Below are positions 7,340 through 17,321 of a stretch of DNA of 64,000 nt, piece by piece. Position 1 is the first letter of the stretch; each line of letters opens with the position of its first letter. This DNA is from JADKIH01 sp031385005 (GTDB lineage: Bacteria > Bacteroidota > Bacteroidia > AKYH767-A > 2013-40CM-41-45): NCBI GenBank assembly GCA_031385005.1, contig JANNBB010000062.1:1-64000 (forward strand). The letters are read 5' to 3'. The notes under the pieces are model-generated. The model ran no database searches. It was given only the letters and a program-made list of their open reading frames with translations, and was not told where the DNA came from. Position numbers and translations under genes: made by a program.

Positions 7340-9409
7340 ATGAATAATAAAACAGCCTTTACTCTAATTTTATTCGCTTTCGCATTTCAAATTCATGCGC
7401 AAAATATAGACTATGCCTGGACTGTCGCTCTTGGATCGACCGGTATCGACGATGGCAAAGGCATAACAACTGATAGCAATCTAAATGTTTATGCTGTCGG
7501 TTCATTTAAAGGTACGGTAGATTTCGATCCGGGTCCCAATGTAAGCTCACTCACTGCTATAGGTACCGGATCCGGTTATTTGGTTAAATATGACGCGGGT
7601 GGAAACTTTCAATGGGTTTTTCAGATTAGCGGATCCGTCAGCGCTTCTACTACCAGCGTTTGCATGGATAATTCTGATAATGTTTACATCATTGGTGAAG
7701 TCAACGGAATCAGCGGTGATTTTGATCCGGGACCGGCTGTTCAATCCATTACCTCTGCAGGACTTACAGATGTTTACATCGCTAAATATACTTCAGCCGG
7801 ACAATTTGTATGGCTCAATCAATTCGGTGGTACAGCGAATGAATATGCAAGGAAAATTAAAGCAGGTAAAAACGATGAACTTGTCATCTCCTGTAATTTT
7901 GAAGGTACTGTCGATTTTGATCCTGGTCCGGGAACGAATATTATTACTTCAGCCGGTTCTTCGGATGTTTTTATCGCTCGGTTTAAAACATCAGGAAATT
8001 TGGATTGGATAAGAACTATCGGTAATTCCGGTGGCAACACTGCACCCGGAATTGGTATCGATGAATTTGGTGGAATTTATAGCGTAGGTAGTTTTACCGG
8101 TACACTCGATACAGATCCTGATACATTAATTACAAATTATTTGACTGTATCTGCCCCTGCATCTGATGGCGTAATAATTAAGCTGGATTCTACCGGTACA
8201 TTTCAATGGTCGCATAATATGAGTAGCAATAGCGCTGTTGAGATTAATGATGTTGAACCCGACGGTGATAATAATATTTACATCACAGGATGGTATTCCG
8301 GTTTTGTAGATTTCGATCCAAGCGCAGGTTTGGATACTTTTACAAATATTTCCGGCATCGATGTATTCGCATGGAAAATGAATTACAACGGAAATCACAT
8401 CTGGGTGAAAATTGCCGGTAACACAATGCCTGAGTTTTATGATGGTCGATCAATAAGTATTGATAAAAATGGAAACCTATTTATTTTAGGAATATTTGAA
8501 GGTTCTGCCGATTTTAATCCGGACACAGGTTTAAACATCGAAACCTCTTTGGGTGATTTTGATACTTTTATTTGGGGATTAGATGCCAATGGAAATTATA
8601 ATTTTTCTAAGAGTGTTGGAGGAACAGGAAAAGATGTAAGTATAAGTTTGCATATCGATAAAGTGAATAATTTATATTTTACGGGCTTCTTTAATGCTCA
8701 GGTGGATTTTAATCCATGGTCGGGAACTAATGTGTTTACAGCTGCTTCTTCCGTTGCCGATATCCATATTAATAAGTGGAGTAATTGTATTGCTAACGGA
8801 TCGACAGTTACAGAAAATTCCTGCGATGATTTTTTTATCTTCAACGGACAGACCTATACAAACTCCGGCACTTACACTCAGACTTATTTAAATTCTGCCG
8901 GTTGCGATAGTATTGTTACACTTCAGTTAACACTTTCAGATATTGATACCGCAACCGCTGTTACCGGATCAACGATTAGTGCTTTACAAATTGGCGCAAG
9001 TTATCAGTGGTATACGTGCAACGGATCCTGGCTTCCTATTTCTAATGCAATACAACAAAGTTTTACCGCAACACAGAATGGAAATTATGCAGTTGTGATT
9101 TCGCGACTAGGTTGTTCTGATACATCTTCTTGTATTAATATATTAAATGTGAAATTAAATCAGCTGCATGAAAATAATTTTTGTCAAATCTACCCAAATC
9201 CTTCTTCCGGATTTGTATATATCAATTGGAGTTTTGCAAATATGCATGCAACTATTCTCATTTATAACAGCATTGGACAATTGTTACAACAAGTTTATTC
9301 AGCCGGAGATTTGCAAACCAAAATTGATTTGAATGTGCCTCCCGGCAGCTATCTTATAAAAATACGAACCGAGAAAGGTGAAGTGTTTATTCCACTGGTA
9401 AACTATTAA
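7340..9409 (+). CDS. Secreted SBBP-repeat protein with seven DFDPGP repeats and T9SS tail
   Basis: The 689-residue protein has a signal peptide (LILFAFAFQIHAQ). Seven units of about 66 residues follow, each with a DFDPGP-like loop; the DNA for these lies near 7521, 7720, 7914, 8107, 8310, 8512 and 8706. Even spacing and SBBP-like strands (DNVYIIGEV, NNIYITGWYSG) suggest a seven-bladed beta-propeller. Acidic loops could bind calcium. A Cys-containing linker follows, and the last 75 residues are a type A T9SS sorting domain (IYPNPSSGFVYI ... PPGSYLIKIRT). The protein is likely exported and anchored at the cell surface. Its ligand is unknown. Confidence 0.85.
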   Translation: MNNKTAFTLILFAFAFQIHAQNIDYAWTVALGSTGIDDGKGITTDSNLNVYAVGSFKGTVDFDPGPNVSSLTAIGTGSGYLVKYDAGGNFQWVFQISGSVSASTTSVCMDNSDNVYIIGEVNGISGDFDPGPAVQSITSAGLTDVYIAKYTSAGQFVWLNQFGGTANEYARKIKAGKNDELVISCNFEGTVDFDPGPGTNIITSAGSSDVFIARFKTSGNLDWIRTIGNSGGNTAPGIGIDEFGGIYSVGSFTGTLDTDPDTLITNYLTVSAPASDGVIIKLDSTGTFQWSHNMSSNSAVEINDVEPDGDNNIYITGWYSGFVDFDPSAGLDTFTNISGIDVFAWKMNYNGNHIWVKIAGNTMPEFYDGRSISIDKNGNLFILGIFEGSADFNPDTGLNIETSLGDFDTFIWGLDANGNYNFSKSVGGTGKDVSISLHIDKVNNLYFTGFFNAQVDFNPWSGTNVFTAASSVADIHINKWSNCIANGSTVTENSCDDFFIFNGQTYTNSGTYTQTYLNSAGCDSIVTLQLTLSDIDTATAVTGSTISALQIGASYQWYTCNGSWLPISNAIQQSFTATQNGNYAVVISRLGCSDTSSCINILNVKLNQLHENNFCQIYPNPSSGFVYINWSFANMHATILIYNSIGQLLQQVYSAGDLQTKIDLNVPPGSYLIKIRTEKGEVFIPLVNY

Positions 9410-9748
9410 CCATATTAGCCAAATTTTCGACTGTTATGGATTTGCTACATTTGATTTGCTTCTCTTCGTCACCTACACTGTGAGTAGTAAGTGCACATTT
9501 CCCATTTGGCAATTCTAAATTATTTCTTAGCGCAGAATATGTGATCTAAGTAAAATCCTTGGCGAGTAGCTGAAAAGCTAACGTAAGCCCGGCGCAGGGT
9601 CACTTAAGTTTAAAATATGTAATTTTACTAATTATAAAAATGGATTCTAAAACCTTTTATTTTAACACAATGAAAAAGGAAAAGTTCTTATTTTTATCAA
9701 AATAATTCACTCAAATCTCATCTCATTTAAAAATTATTCAATTTAGCT
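9410..9748. other. Intergenic region with possible remnant of a dispersed element
   Basis: There is no open frame of note in these 339 bases. The stretch AACGTAAGCCCGGCGCAGGG at about 9579-9598 resembles AACGTACACCCGGCGCAAGG at about 2611-2630 in another gene-free gap. The GC-rich core stands out in AT-rich spacer DNA and suggests two copies of a decayed dispersed sequence. No promoter match was found ahead of the gene at 9749. Confidence 0.35.
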
Positions 9749-12649
9749 ATGCGAAAATTTATTTTACTTATTTTTTCATTATCATTTTATAATGTTTCGA
9801 ATTGTCAACAACTCCCTGTACAGTGGATAAAAACTTTTCAGGGTCAAGGAAAAGTCCCCGACAGGATTGCTTCCGTTACCACCGATGTAGCTGGCAATAT
9901 CTATGTGGCCGGCTATGCAGGCAAGCACCATGGTTACCCGGATGCTTTTGCCATGAAACGCAATCCGCAAGGAGATACCCTCTGGACATATTATTACGAT
10001 GCCGGTGACAACAAAGAAGATTATGCATCGGAAATTGTCGTCGATAATTCAGGAAATGCATATATCACCGGCAAGTCGCAATCTGCAACAGCTTATTTAT
10101 TCGAATGCTTTACCGTAAAAATAGATCCTTCGGGAAATGAAGCATGGACTGCCAGGTATTCACCCGGTGGAAATGTAGAGAGTTATGGCAACGGACTTGC
10201 TATTGATGCCTCCGGAAATGTTTATACTGCTGGTTATACAGACCCGCCATCAGCAGGTACCGATTGGCTGGTTATTCAATACAATTCCTCCGGAGTACAA
10301 CAATGGGTTGATGTAATGAATGGTCCCGGAAACTATGACGATGAAGCTTTAGACATCGTGATTGCCCCCAACGGTAACCCAACAGTGTGCGGTTACTCTT
10401 ATTCTGTAAATGCCTCCGGATACATTAATAGCTTCGTTAAACAATACTCGACTTCGGGAACGCTTGTTTGGTCTGATACCTGGAACAATACTTCTGTGAC
10501 AGGCGCTGACAGAGCTTTTGGTTTAGCTTATAACTCTACCGGTGACCTATTCGTCGGTGGAGAAACAGATAATATCAGTACGTCTAACCGTGAAGCTTTT
10601 GCCATTCGTTATGATGCAAATGGCGCCAGACAATGGGTAACTGTTTATACAGATTCCACTTCCGTGGTTGATGAATATTTACGCAACGTTTCATTCGATG
10701 ATTCAGGGAATATTTATTTTACCGGCACCGATTACCAGGATGGTTATGTGACCTGTATTCACAGTGATGGAACTCCCGGCTGGAGAAGAGAGTGGAGAGG
10801 TCCGCTAAACAATGGTTCTGAAGTGTTTCATGGTATTGCTGTCGATAATTCCGGTGGCATTTATGTAACCGGACGCGGTGTTTACCCCGGTGAAGATTAC
10901 TATGCAAATGGGGGCTTGCCCAATATGATAATTGCCAAATACAATACAAACGGAGATTCTTTGTGGACTTATCGTTGTATCGATTCACTGAATAGTTCCA
11001 TGGGATTTGCAATAACTTCCGCAAATGGAAAAGTATATGCCGGAGGATTTGTAACAGATACGGCTTATGTAGATGAAAATTTGTACACTCTTATTCTCGA
11101 TACTGCCGGGAATTCTATTAACGAATGGATTTATAATGGAATCGGTGATGCGATTACGATGGGGCAGTTTGTTCAAACAGATGCTAATGACAATGTTTAT
11201 TGCGCAGCAACTGTCGACCGGTTATACAATCAGGGTTATGATGTGGTTTTAGTCAAGTATGATCCTTCCGGTAATCTGTTGTGGGAAAAATATTACACTT
11301 CATACGGTTGGAACAATGACACACTTACAAATATGCAAATGGATGCATTCGGCAACCTTGTACTTTGCATTTCGACTGATTCTGCATTACTGAAAAATAA
11401 TTACAAGCTAACTTTACTGAAAGTGGATCAGTCAGGAAACTTTACCGACACTGTTCAGTTTGGAAGTGCAGTTACAGGAAGCATACTATCCACATCCATG
11501 GACATTGGCAGTAATGGAACCGTGGCACTTACTGCTGCATCAAATATTCACGGTGGTATAATCATTCATTTTGATGCTGCTTTTAGTCAGGTGTGGTGGG
11601 CTGAAATTGATTCCACTCCTTTTGCAGCGACCCGGGCGAACAGTGTTGATTTATTTCCGAATGGCGACTTGCTTATTGGTGGTAATTCACAGACATCCGG
11701 AAGTTGGATCGGAATCATACAACGGTATAGTCCTTCAGGCATTAAACTATGGTCCACAGTCATCGATTCGGCAAATGTTTATGATGAGATAAAGGATGTA
11801 ACAACAGATGCAGGTGATGTTGCATTCACAGGAGCTTCCGGTGGAGCATCCTCATTTTTGACGATGACAGGTAAGCTGGATGGCACAACAGGTAATCTTA
11901 TATGGAGGCAAATCTATAATCCGAATACAAGCAGTGAGTACGGTGTAAAAGTTCGATTTACTCCTGCCGGGAACATTGTTTTAATTAGCCGCGGAGGGAC
12001 GGGTTCCGTTGCCAGATATTTTATAGTGCAATATTCTGGTGCAGGTTCATTACTTTGGGCAAATGTATATAGTCAGACTGCAAGCGACCGGCATCCTGTG
12101 GATCTGCTAGTTGAGCCGAATAACAGAGTCGTAACCGCCGGCTGGGAAATAAACGGATTCACTACAAACTATGATTATGTGCTTGCCGGTTATACTGCTT
12201 CCGGTACAGTAGATTTCATCAATACATACAGCGATTCATTACCTGTTTCCTTCAGTTGGGATCAATTGAACGACTTAACACGTGACAGCCAGGGTGATTT
12301 TATCGTTACCGGACAAAGCTCCCACGAATTTTTTAATAATTATTTATTTAAGATGCTCACTATAAAATATGGTGGTACAGTGGTTGGATTAGAGGATGAG
12401 AAAAAAAGAAGTATGCATGCTGCCTATGTTTATCCCAATCCTTCCTCAAGCGGAATGTATACATTAATCGATGCATCACCTGAGAAAATTACTTCTTGCA
12501 AGGTTTTCGATGTGCAGGGAAGATTTATTAAATCGATGGATGTTAATTCTTATAAAATCAATCTTGAAGGACAACAACCGGGTTTGTATATTTTAGTTTT
12601 GGAAAGATCGTCATCTGTCAAAGAGCACATCCGGCTCATTGTACATTGA
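9749..12649 (+). CDS. Large secreted SBBP-repeat protein with T9SS tail
   Basis: The 966-residue protein begins with a signal peptide (FILLIFSLSFYNVSNCQ). More than ten beta-propeller-like SBBP units follow, seen as DVAGNIYVAGYAG, DNSGNAYITGKS, DASGNVYTAGYT and DSGNIYFTGTD, each followed by a tryptophan strand such as GDTLWTYYYDAG. The final 80 residues are a type A T9SS sorting domain (VYPNPSSSGMYTLID ... QPGLYILVLER). It is probably a surface-exposed scaffold or adhesin. The substrate is unknown. It lies 339 bp after another T9SS propeller protein, but the two repeat types differ and give no sign of recent duplication. Confidence 0.85.
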   Translation: MRKFILLIFSLSFYNVSNCQQLPVQWIKTFQGQGKVPDRIASVTTDVAGNIYVAGYAGKHHGYPDAFAMKRNPQGDTLWTYYYDAGDNKEDYASEIVVDNSGNAYITGKSQSATAYLFECFTVKIDPSGNEAWTARYSPGGNVESYGNGLAIDASGNVYTAGYTDPPSAGTDWLVIQYNSSGVQQWVDVMNGPGNYDDEALDIVIAPNGNPTVCGYSYSVNASGYINSFVKQYSTSGTLVWSDTWNNTSVTGADRAFGLAYNSTGDLFVGGETDNISTSNREAFAIRYDANGARQWVTVYTDSTSVVDEYLRNVSFDDSGNIYFTGTDYQDGYVTCIHSDGTPGWRREWRGPLNNGSEVFHGIAVDNSGGIYVTGRGVYPGEDYYANGGLPNMIIAKYNTNGDSLWTYRCIDSLNSSMGFAITSANGKVYAGGFVTDTAYVDENLYTLILDTAGNSINEWIYNGIGDAITMGQFVQTDANDNVYCAATVDRLYNQGYDVVLVKYDPSGNLLWEKYYTSYGWNNDTLTNMQMDAFGNLVLCISTDSALLKNNYKLTLLKVDQSGNFTDTVQFGSAVTGSILSTSMDIGSNGTVALTAASNIHGGIIIHFDAAFSQVWWAEIDSTPFAATRANSVDLFPNGDLLIGGNSQTSGSWIGIIQRYSPSGIKLWSTVIDSANVYDEIKDVTTDAGDVAFTGASGGASSFLTMTGKLDGTTGNLIWRQIYNPNTSSEYGVKVRFTPAGNIVLISRGGTGSVARYFIVQYSGAGSLLWANVYSQTASDRHPVDLLVEPNNRVVTAGWEINGFTTNYDYVLAGYTASGTVDFINTYSDSLPVSFSWDQLNDLTRDSQGDFIVTGQSSHEFFNNYLFKMLTIKYGGTVVGLEDEKKRSMHAAYVYPNPSSSGMYTLIDASPEKITSCKVFDVQGRFIKSMDVNSYKINLEGQQPGLYILVLERSSSVKEHIRLIVH

Positions 12650-12800
12650 TTTATTTATTTTAAAATCCATATACCTAACAAAAATCCATATTACCATTGG
12701 TAAAAGCATAATACCAGATAAGCTGGATATTTCAGATTTTAACACTAACTTTGATTAGATTCCTATTAAATAAATATTTTTTTACTTAATATCCAAATCA

Positions 12801-13400
12801 ATGTCTGTAACTAAAGAAAATTTGAAAATTTTATTCTGTATAACCGTTGCAATGACACTGTCTTCCTACGACCTTCCTAAAGGTTGGTTTAAAGCAGGTA
12901 GCGAACCTAAAAGCTATGAAATGGGAATAGACAAGGGCGCCGGAAAGGACGGTGGTCAAGCAGCTACCATTAAATCCATCAATAAAAAAATAAAAGGATT
13001 CGGAACATTAATGCAATACTGTTTGCCCGATAACTATCTGGGAAAAAGAGTTCGTATGTCGGGTTTGGTTAAAACAAAAGAAGTTGCCGATTGGTGCGGG
13101 CTTTGGTTTAGAATTGATCAAAAAGAATCCAAAAAAACTCTCGGATTTGATAACATGCACGATGGTGAAAAAGACAGGTCTATTAAAGGTACTACAGACT
13201 GGACCCGTTATGAAATCGTCTTAGATGTTCCTTTACATGCTTCAAATCTGGCTTACGGTGCATTACTGGTAGGCACCGGACAAATTTGGTTCGATGAAAT
13301 TAAATTTGAAATTGTAGAAACAAATGTGCCTCTAACAGGTAACAGTGAAAAAAGCGTAATGCCTTCCAAAGAACCTGTTAACCTTGATTTTGATAAATAA
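12801..13400 (+). CDS. Exported carbohydrate-binding-like beta-sandwich protein
   Basis: The 199-residue protein has a hydrophobic N-terminus (LFCITVAMTLSSYDLPKGW). The remaining part matches a domain found alone or at the C-terminus of some regulators: LPKGWFKAGSEPKSYEMG, GFGTLMQYCLPDNYLGKRVR, KEVADWCGLWFRID, and GTTDWTRYEIVLDVP then GTGQIWFDEIKFEIV. The pattern fits a jelly-roll fold like carbohydrate-binding modules. No catalytic motif is visible. The function is unknown, and export is inferred from the leader only. Confidence 0.65.
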   Translation: MSVTKENLKILFCITVAMTLSSYDLPKGWFKAGSEPKSYEMGIDKGAGKDGGQAATIKSINKKIKGFGTLMQYCLPDNYLGKRVRMSGLVKTKEVADWCGLWFRIDQKESKKTLGFDNMHDGEKDRSIKGTTDWTRYEIVLDVPLHASNLAYGALLVGTGQIWFDEIKFEIVETNVPLTGNSEKSVMPSKEPVNLDFDK

Positions 13401-13551
13401 AAGTATCGAAATTAACAAAGAGATATCAGCAACCGTATATTAAAAAGAATAGATGAAAAATATTAAAGTTGTAATTTTTGTTTTTTAATTTTATTAAGAT
13501 GAAAAGTACAACTACTGTTTTCTTAATTATACACAATTAAATTATTTGAAA

Positions 13552-14052
13552 ATGAATTCACAGGAACTAAAATCTCTTCAGGCGCCTATAAAGGAAAAAT
13601 TTCTTTTGAATCCTGAAGCGGCCCTAATTACATTGAAGGCTGAAGGTAAAATCGGTGAAGGGATTTCATGTAAGGTCGAAACAGGAAGAGCTCTTGTTGA
13701 AGCAGGGCTTCATCCCGCAACAGGTGGTGATGGAATGCTGGCTTGCTCCGGTGATCTATTGCTAGAAGCATTAGTGGCATGTGCAGGTGTTACATTACGA
13801 GCAGTAGCAACAGCAATCGGCGTTGACATTAATGATGGTAGCGTTAAAGCTGAAGGCGATTTGGACTTTCGAGGTACATTAGGAGTTTCTAAAGATGTTC
13901 CGGTTGGTTTTAAAACAATTCGACTTTCATTTAAATTAGGTAGTAATGCAACACCGGAGCAAATGAAGAGTATTGCAAAACTTACTGAAAGATATTGTGT
14001 CGTTTATCAAACATTGACAAAAGGAGTTCTAATTGAAACGACTTATAGTTAA
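13552..14052 (+). CDS. OsmC-family protein
   Basis: The 166-residue protein has the OsmC/Ohr pattern, with one cysteine in LVACAGVTLRAVA (C77) and a second in TERYCVVYQTL (C149). These pair as the peroxidatic and resolving cysteines in active Ohr/OsmC enzymes, which reduce organic hydroperoxides. Some OsmC relatives lack known activity. The ATG at 13552 is preferred over an in-frame TTG two codons earlier. The gene appears monocistronic. Confidence 0.85.
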   Translation: MNSQELKSLQAPIKEKFLLNPEAALITLKAEGKIGEGISCKVETGRALVEAGLHPATGGDGMLACSGDLLLEALVACAGVTLRAVATAIGVDINDGSVKAEGDLDFRGTLGVSKDVPVGFKTIRLSFKLGSNATPEQMKSIAKLTERYCVVYQTLTKGVLIETTYS

Positions 14053-14124
14053 CGTATTATTTTTCTAACTGTTTTGCGTAAAATTTATTTAAGTAATTCT
14101 AGTTGTTTAGCGTCGAATATTTTA

Positions 14125-15288
14125 TTATTTATTAAAAAGTTCAACAGCAAAACATTTTAACAACAACAATAAATCTTCGTATTTATTGTTTGGCAGAGTA
14201 GATGACACATCATAAACATCATGATAGGCCTTAATACCGCCTAGTGTATAGATAAAAAAGGAATGAACCCCGTTTTCAGAAAACCAATAATGATCGCTGT
14301 TTTTGGCTTTGCCTCTTTGTCGAATTTCTTTCAATAAATTTTGCTGATTATTTATTTGGTTCAAGAATGAAAATTCTTTTTCATATTCCGTGGCATTGAC
14401 GACAGTTATTCCTTCTTCACCTGTACCTGTCAAGTCGAGGTTGATTAAAAAGCGAATCGAACTTAAAGGTACTAAAGGATTTTTCGTGAAATACTCGGAA
14501 CCCACTAATCCGGCTTCTTCTCCGGTGAAAAGTATGAAGCCGACACTAAAGCGCTGTGGATTATTTTTATACCACTTGGCAAGTCCGAGTAATAGCGAAA
14601 CACCACTGGCATTGTCATTGGCACCGGGGAAAAACACATCTTTACCCATACCTCCAAGGTGATCGTAATGAGCAGAGAAAATCACCATTGAATCCGGTAC
14701 TGTTGTGCCTCTAACCATCCCACAAATATTGGCCGTTGGAAAATTTTTAATGAACTTGTTTTGAAGATTTATAGAAATTGATTCCGGTTCAGACATAAGC
14801 GAATTTTTCAATACAATAATTCCCGTACTATCAGAATTAGTTTTGGATACTCTCCAGGTTAGTTTATCCACCAGCGTCAGAGAAAATATTTTAGACTGAT
14901 TTGTATAATGTGTACTATCTTTTTTTACAAGTGAAAAATTTCCTTTCAATCCTTTGCTATCGGCTTCGGTAATATAATCGTATCCGGGGCGAAGTATTTT
15001 ATTATTTAAAGTTACTGAAAGGTTGCTCGGAAAAGTATTCACGGAATAGGATAACTTTTGCAGAAAGGATTTTCCTTTCATAGGTATCAGCCCGATTTTC
15101 TCAAACTCTTTTTCTAAAAAAATTTGCGCATATTTTAATCCATTCTTTGTATAACCTCTGCCATTGAATTTGGAAGAAGTAAGAGTATCTATTATTTGTC
15201 GTGCATAGAGTGTATCCTGACCATACAGACAAGAACATGAAATTGTAATATTAATTAATAAAAACAACTGAAAAATGTACAACTTCAT
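14125..15288 (-). CDS. Secreted M28-family zinc aminopeptidase-like peptidase
   Basis: The 387-residue protein has an N-terminal leader ending near CLYGQ. Zinc-site motifs of family M28 are present in order: SAHYDHLGG (His), NDNASGVSLLL (bridging Asp), FTGEEAGLVGS (catalytic Glu pair), LINLDLTG (Asp) and IKAYHDVYD (His). Such enzymes remove N-terminal residues from peptides outside the cytoplasm. The domain before the catalytic core is about 190 residues and not recognised. No sorting tail is present, so it is probably periplasmic or released. Confidence 0.88.
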   Translation of the reverse strand: MKLYIFQLFLLINITISCSCLYGQDTLYARQIIDTLTSSKFNGRGYTKNGLKYAQIFLEKEFEKIGLIPMKGKSFLQKLSYSVNTFPSNLSVTLNNKILRPGYDYITEADSKGLKGNFSLVKKDSTHYTNQSKIFSLTLVDKLTWRVSKTNSDSTGIIVLKNSLMSEPESISINLQNKFIKNFPTANICGMVRGTTVPDSMVIFSAHYDHLGGMGKDVFFPGANDNASGVSLLLGLAKWYKNNPQRFSVGFILFTGEEAGLVGSEYFTKNPLVPLSSIRFLINLDLTGTGEEGITVVNATEYEKEFSFLNQINNQQNLLKEIRQRGKAKNSDHYWFSENGVHSFFIYTLGGIKAYHDVYDVSSTLPNNKYEDLLLLLKCFAVELFNK

Positions 15289-15333
15289 AAATAGGAGTTT
15301 TTGGGAATATTAATATAATAAAATTTCATTCAT

Positions 15334-15783
15334 TCAGACCCCAAATTGTCTGAGGTGATGATCGAGGTGTTTGTATAAAAGGGTATCCCATTCTTGAATG
15401 TTTAACTTTCCAAAAAAGGGATGAGCGTTTTTAGTAATTCCTACCGGGCCCGATACATAGAATTTATTCACCAATTCAATTAATTTTGTTTTTTCTTTTT
15501 CGAAGTCAGGGTTTCCTGTGACGAGAAAATTTTTATCTGTCGGTAGATTTTTCCCAAATGGCTTGGTTCCGGTTAACTGCTTACGAGCAATTCCTCCGAA
15601 AAGAAGGCCTGCAATGCTGCGCTTTAGTTTTAATTCTTCAAAGGCAACTTTAAACGGAGCTTGTGCATGTAACAGCATTTGTGCCACATTCATTTTCCCC
15701 CATTCCGCTTTTGAGTGAGGATTGATTTTATTAATGCGGTCAATAATTTTTTGGTTGGTGGCGGATTCGAACAAGCTTTCCAT
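15334..15783 (-). CDS. DUF1569 (DinB-like) protein
   Basis: The 149-residue protein carries the DUF1569 pattern: RINKINPHSKAEWGKMNVAQ, MLLHAQAPF, the GGIARKQL stretch, KNAHPFFGKLNIQEWDTLLY and the final KHLDHHLRQFG. The family is related to DinB four-helix bundles that bind metal through three histidines, and H residues at LLH and KHLDHH fit this. The reaction is unknown. It lies 45 bp upstream of the peptidase gene on the same strand and may share its transcript. Confidence 0.8.
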   Translation of the reverse strand: MESLFESATNQKIIDRINKINPHSKAEWGKMNVAQMLLHAQAPFKVAFEELKLKRSIAGLLFGGIARKQLTGTKPFGKNLPTDKNFLVTGNPDFEKEKTKLIELVNKFYVSGPVGITKNAHPFFGKLNIQEWDTLLYKHLDHHLRQFGV

Positions 15784-15922
15784 TTTAACAGCTATTTGAA
15801 ATTTATTTTTTGAATGATTATTAGTCGATTAAATTGATTGTAGAAAAGATTTAAAAGAAATACAATTTAGCTATCTCCGTAATATTTGCTTAAATATATT
15901 ATTTAAATGTAATTTAAACAAG

Positions 15923-17077
15923 TCAATCATCAGCTGTTACATGCTTTTTATCTTTAAGTGTAAAGTGTAACCATAAATAACCGGCTATTCCCGCAATGGT
16001 GGATGCGATTAAAATCATCAATTTGGACTTATTAATTATTTCTGTATCAGTAAATGCAAGAAGCGTAATAAAGATTGACATTGTAAATCCAATGCCTCCT
16101 AAAAATCCTGCACCCAATAGCTGACGTAATTTTACTCCTACGGGCAATTTACATAATCCACTTACCAAAAGTAGAAAACAAAAGAGTGTTATTCCCAATG
16201 GTTTCCCTATAACGAGTCCAAGCAATATGCCTATTCCGTAACTTTCTGAAAAAATATTTGTCCAACCCGGAGTGATATGTATGGCAGTATTGGCAAGTGA
16301 AAAGAGTGGTAAAATAAAAAAGGCGACCGGCCTATGAAGAAATTTCTGAAGAATGAAAGATGTTGATTTTGAATCACCGTTTCCAAACGGAATAGCAAAG
16401 GCCAACATGACTCCTGAAATAGTACCATGAATGCCGGAGAGTTGCATAAAATACCACATCGGTAATCCACCTATTAGATAGGGTAGAAGATTTCTAATCT
16501 TCATTCGATTTAATAGCAAAAGGAAAACGAAGATGGATAATGAGATTAACAAGTTGCCAAGAACAAGCGTTTTAGTATAGAAAATTCCAATAATCAATAT
16601 CGCTCCCAGATCGTCGATTACTGCTAAGGCGGTCAGGAATATTTTAAGTGACAGCGGTACTCTTTTTCCAAGTAGTGATAATATACCTAAGGCAAATGCA
16701 ATATCGGTGGCGACGGGAATTCCTGCACCATTTAAATTATCTGTTCCGATATTAAGATAATAATATATAGTGGCCGGAACAAGCATGCCGCCGATTGCCG
16801 CACCTATCGGTAGCATTGCTTTCTTTATATCTGAAAGTTCTCCATTGTAAATTTCTCTTTCAAGTTCAAGCCCGATCAATAGAAAGAAAATTGTCATTAA
16901 CCCATCATTAATCAAATGCATTAAATCAGTGCTACAAATCTGAATGCTCCAAATTGAAGTGTACGATCCGCGAAATGATGAATTTGTAAGTAGTAATGAC
17001 AAAATTGTACAGAAAACAAGTATTAGTCCTCCGGATTTCTCGCTTTTGAAAAAATCTTTAAAAAGTGATGTTACCAT
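15923..17077 (-). CDS. nhaA: Na+/H+ antiporter NhaA
   Basis: The 384-residue inner-membrane protein has about twelve membrane segments and is close to the usual length (388 in E. coli). The ion-binding aspartates are kept: ATDIAFALGILSLLG (D133 in E. coli numbering) and AVIDDLGAILII (D163/D164). It exchanges sodium or lithium for protons in pH and salt balance. The gene stands alone on the minus strand, divergent from the gene at 17322. A periplasmic sodium supply is relevant to the sodium-driven SbtA-type transporter at 4539, but no direct link can be shown. Confidence 0.95.
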   Translation of the reverse strand: MVTSLFKDFFKSEKSGGLILVFCTILSLLLTNSSFRGSYTSIWSIQICSTDLMHLINDGLMTIFFLLIGLELEREIYNGELSDIKKAMLPIGAAIGGMLVPATIYYYLNIGTDNLNGAGIPVATDIAFALGILSLLGKRVPLSLKIFLTALAVIDDLGAILIIGIFYTKTLVLGNLLISLSIFVFLLLLNRMKIRNLLPYLIGGLPMWYFMQLSGIHGTISGVMLAFAIPFGNGDSKSTSFILQKFLHRPVAFFILPLFSLANTAIHITPGWTNIFSESYGIGILLGLVIGKPLGITLFCFLLLVSGLCKLPVGVKLRQLLGAGFLGGIGFTMSIFITLLAFTDTEIINKSKLMILIASTIAGIAGYLWLHFTLKDKKHVTADD

Positions 17078-17321
17078 TTTGCGTAAAAATAGTGTTTTTA
17101 AAGTATCCGCCTTTCATTTTTTCCGAACCATCTAAAAAAATAAAATTCAGACTTTATTTAAATTCATAAGAAATAAAATACACCTAATAATGTCAATCAT
17201 AGGTTAACGTTCACGTCGGAAAACCAATCTCTTCGCCACTTAATACAATTCATTTGCCCTTATATGTTGACATTAGGCGTTGTTTGGTGATATTTTGACC
17301 AAAAATAAAAAAAAAGAAAAA

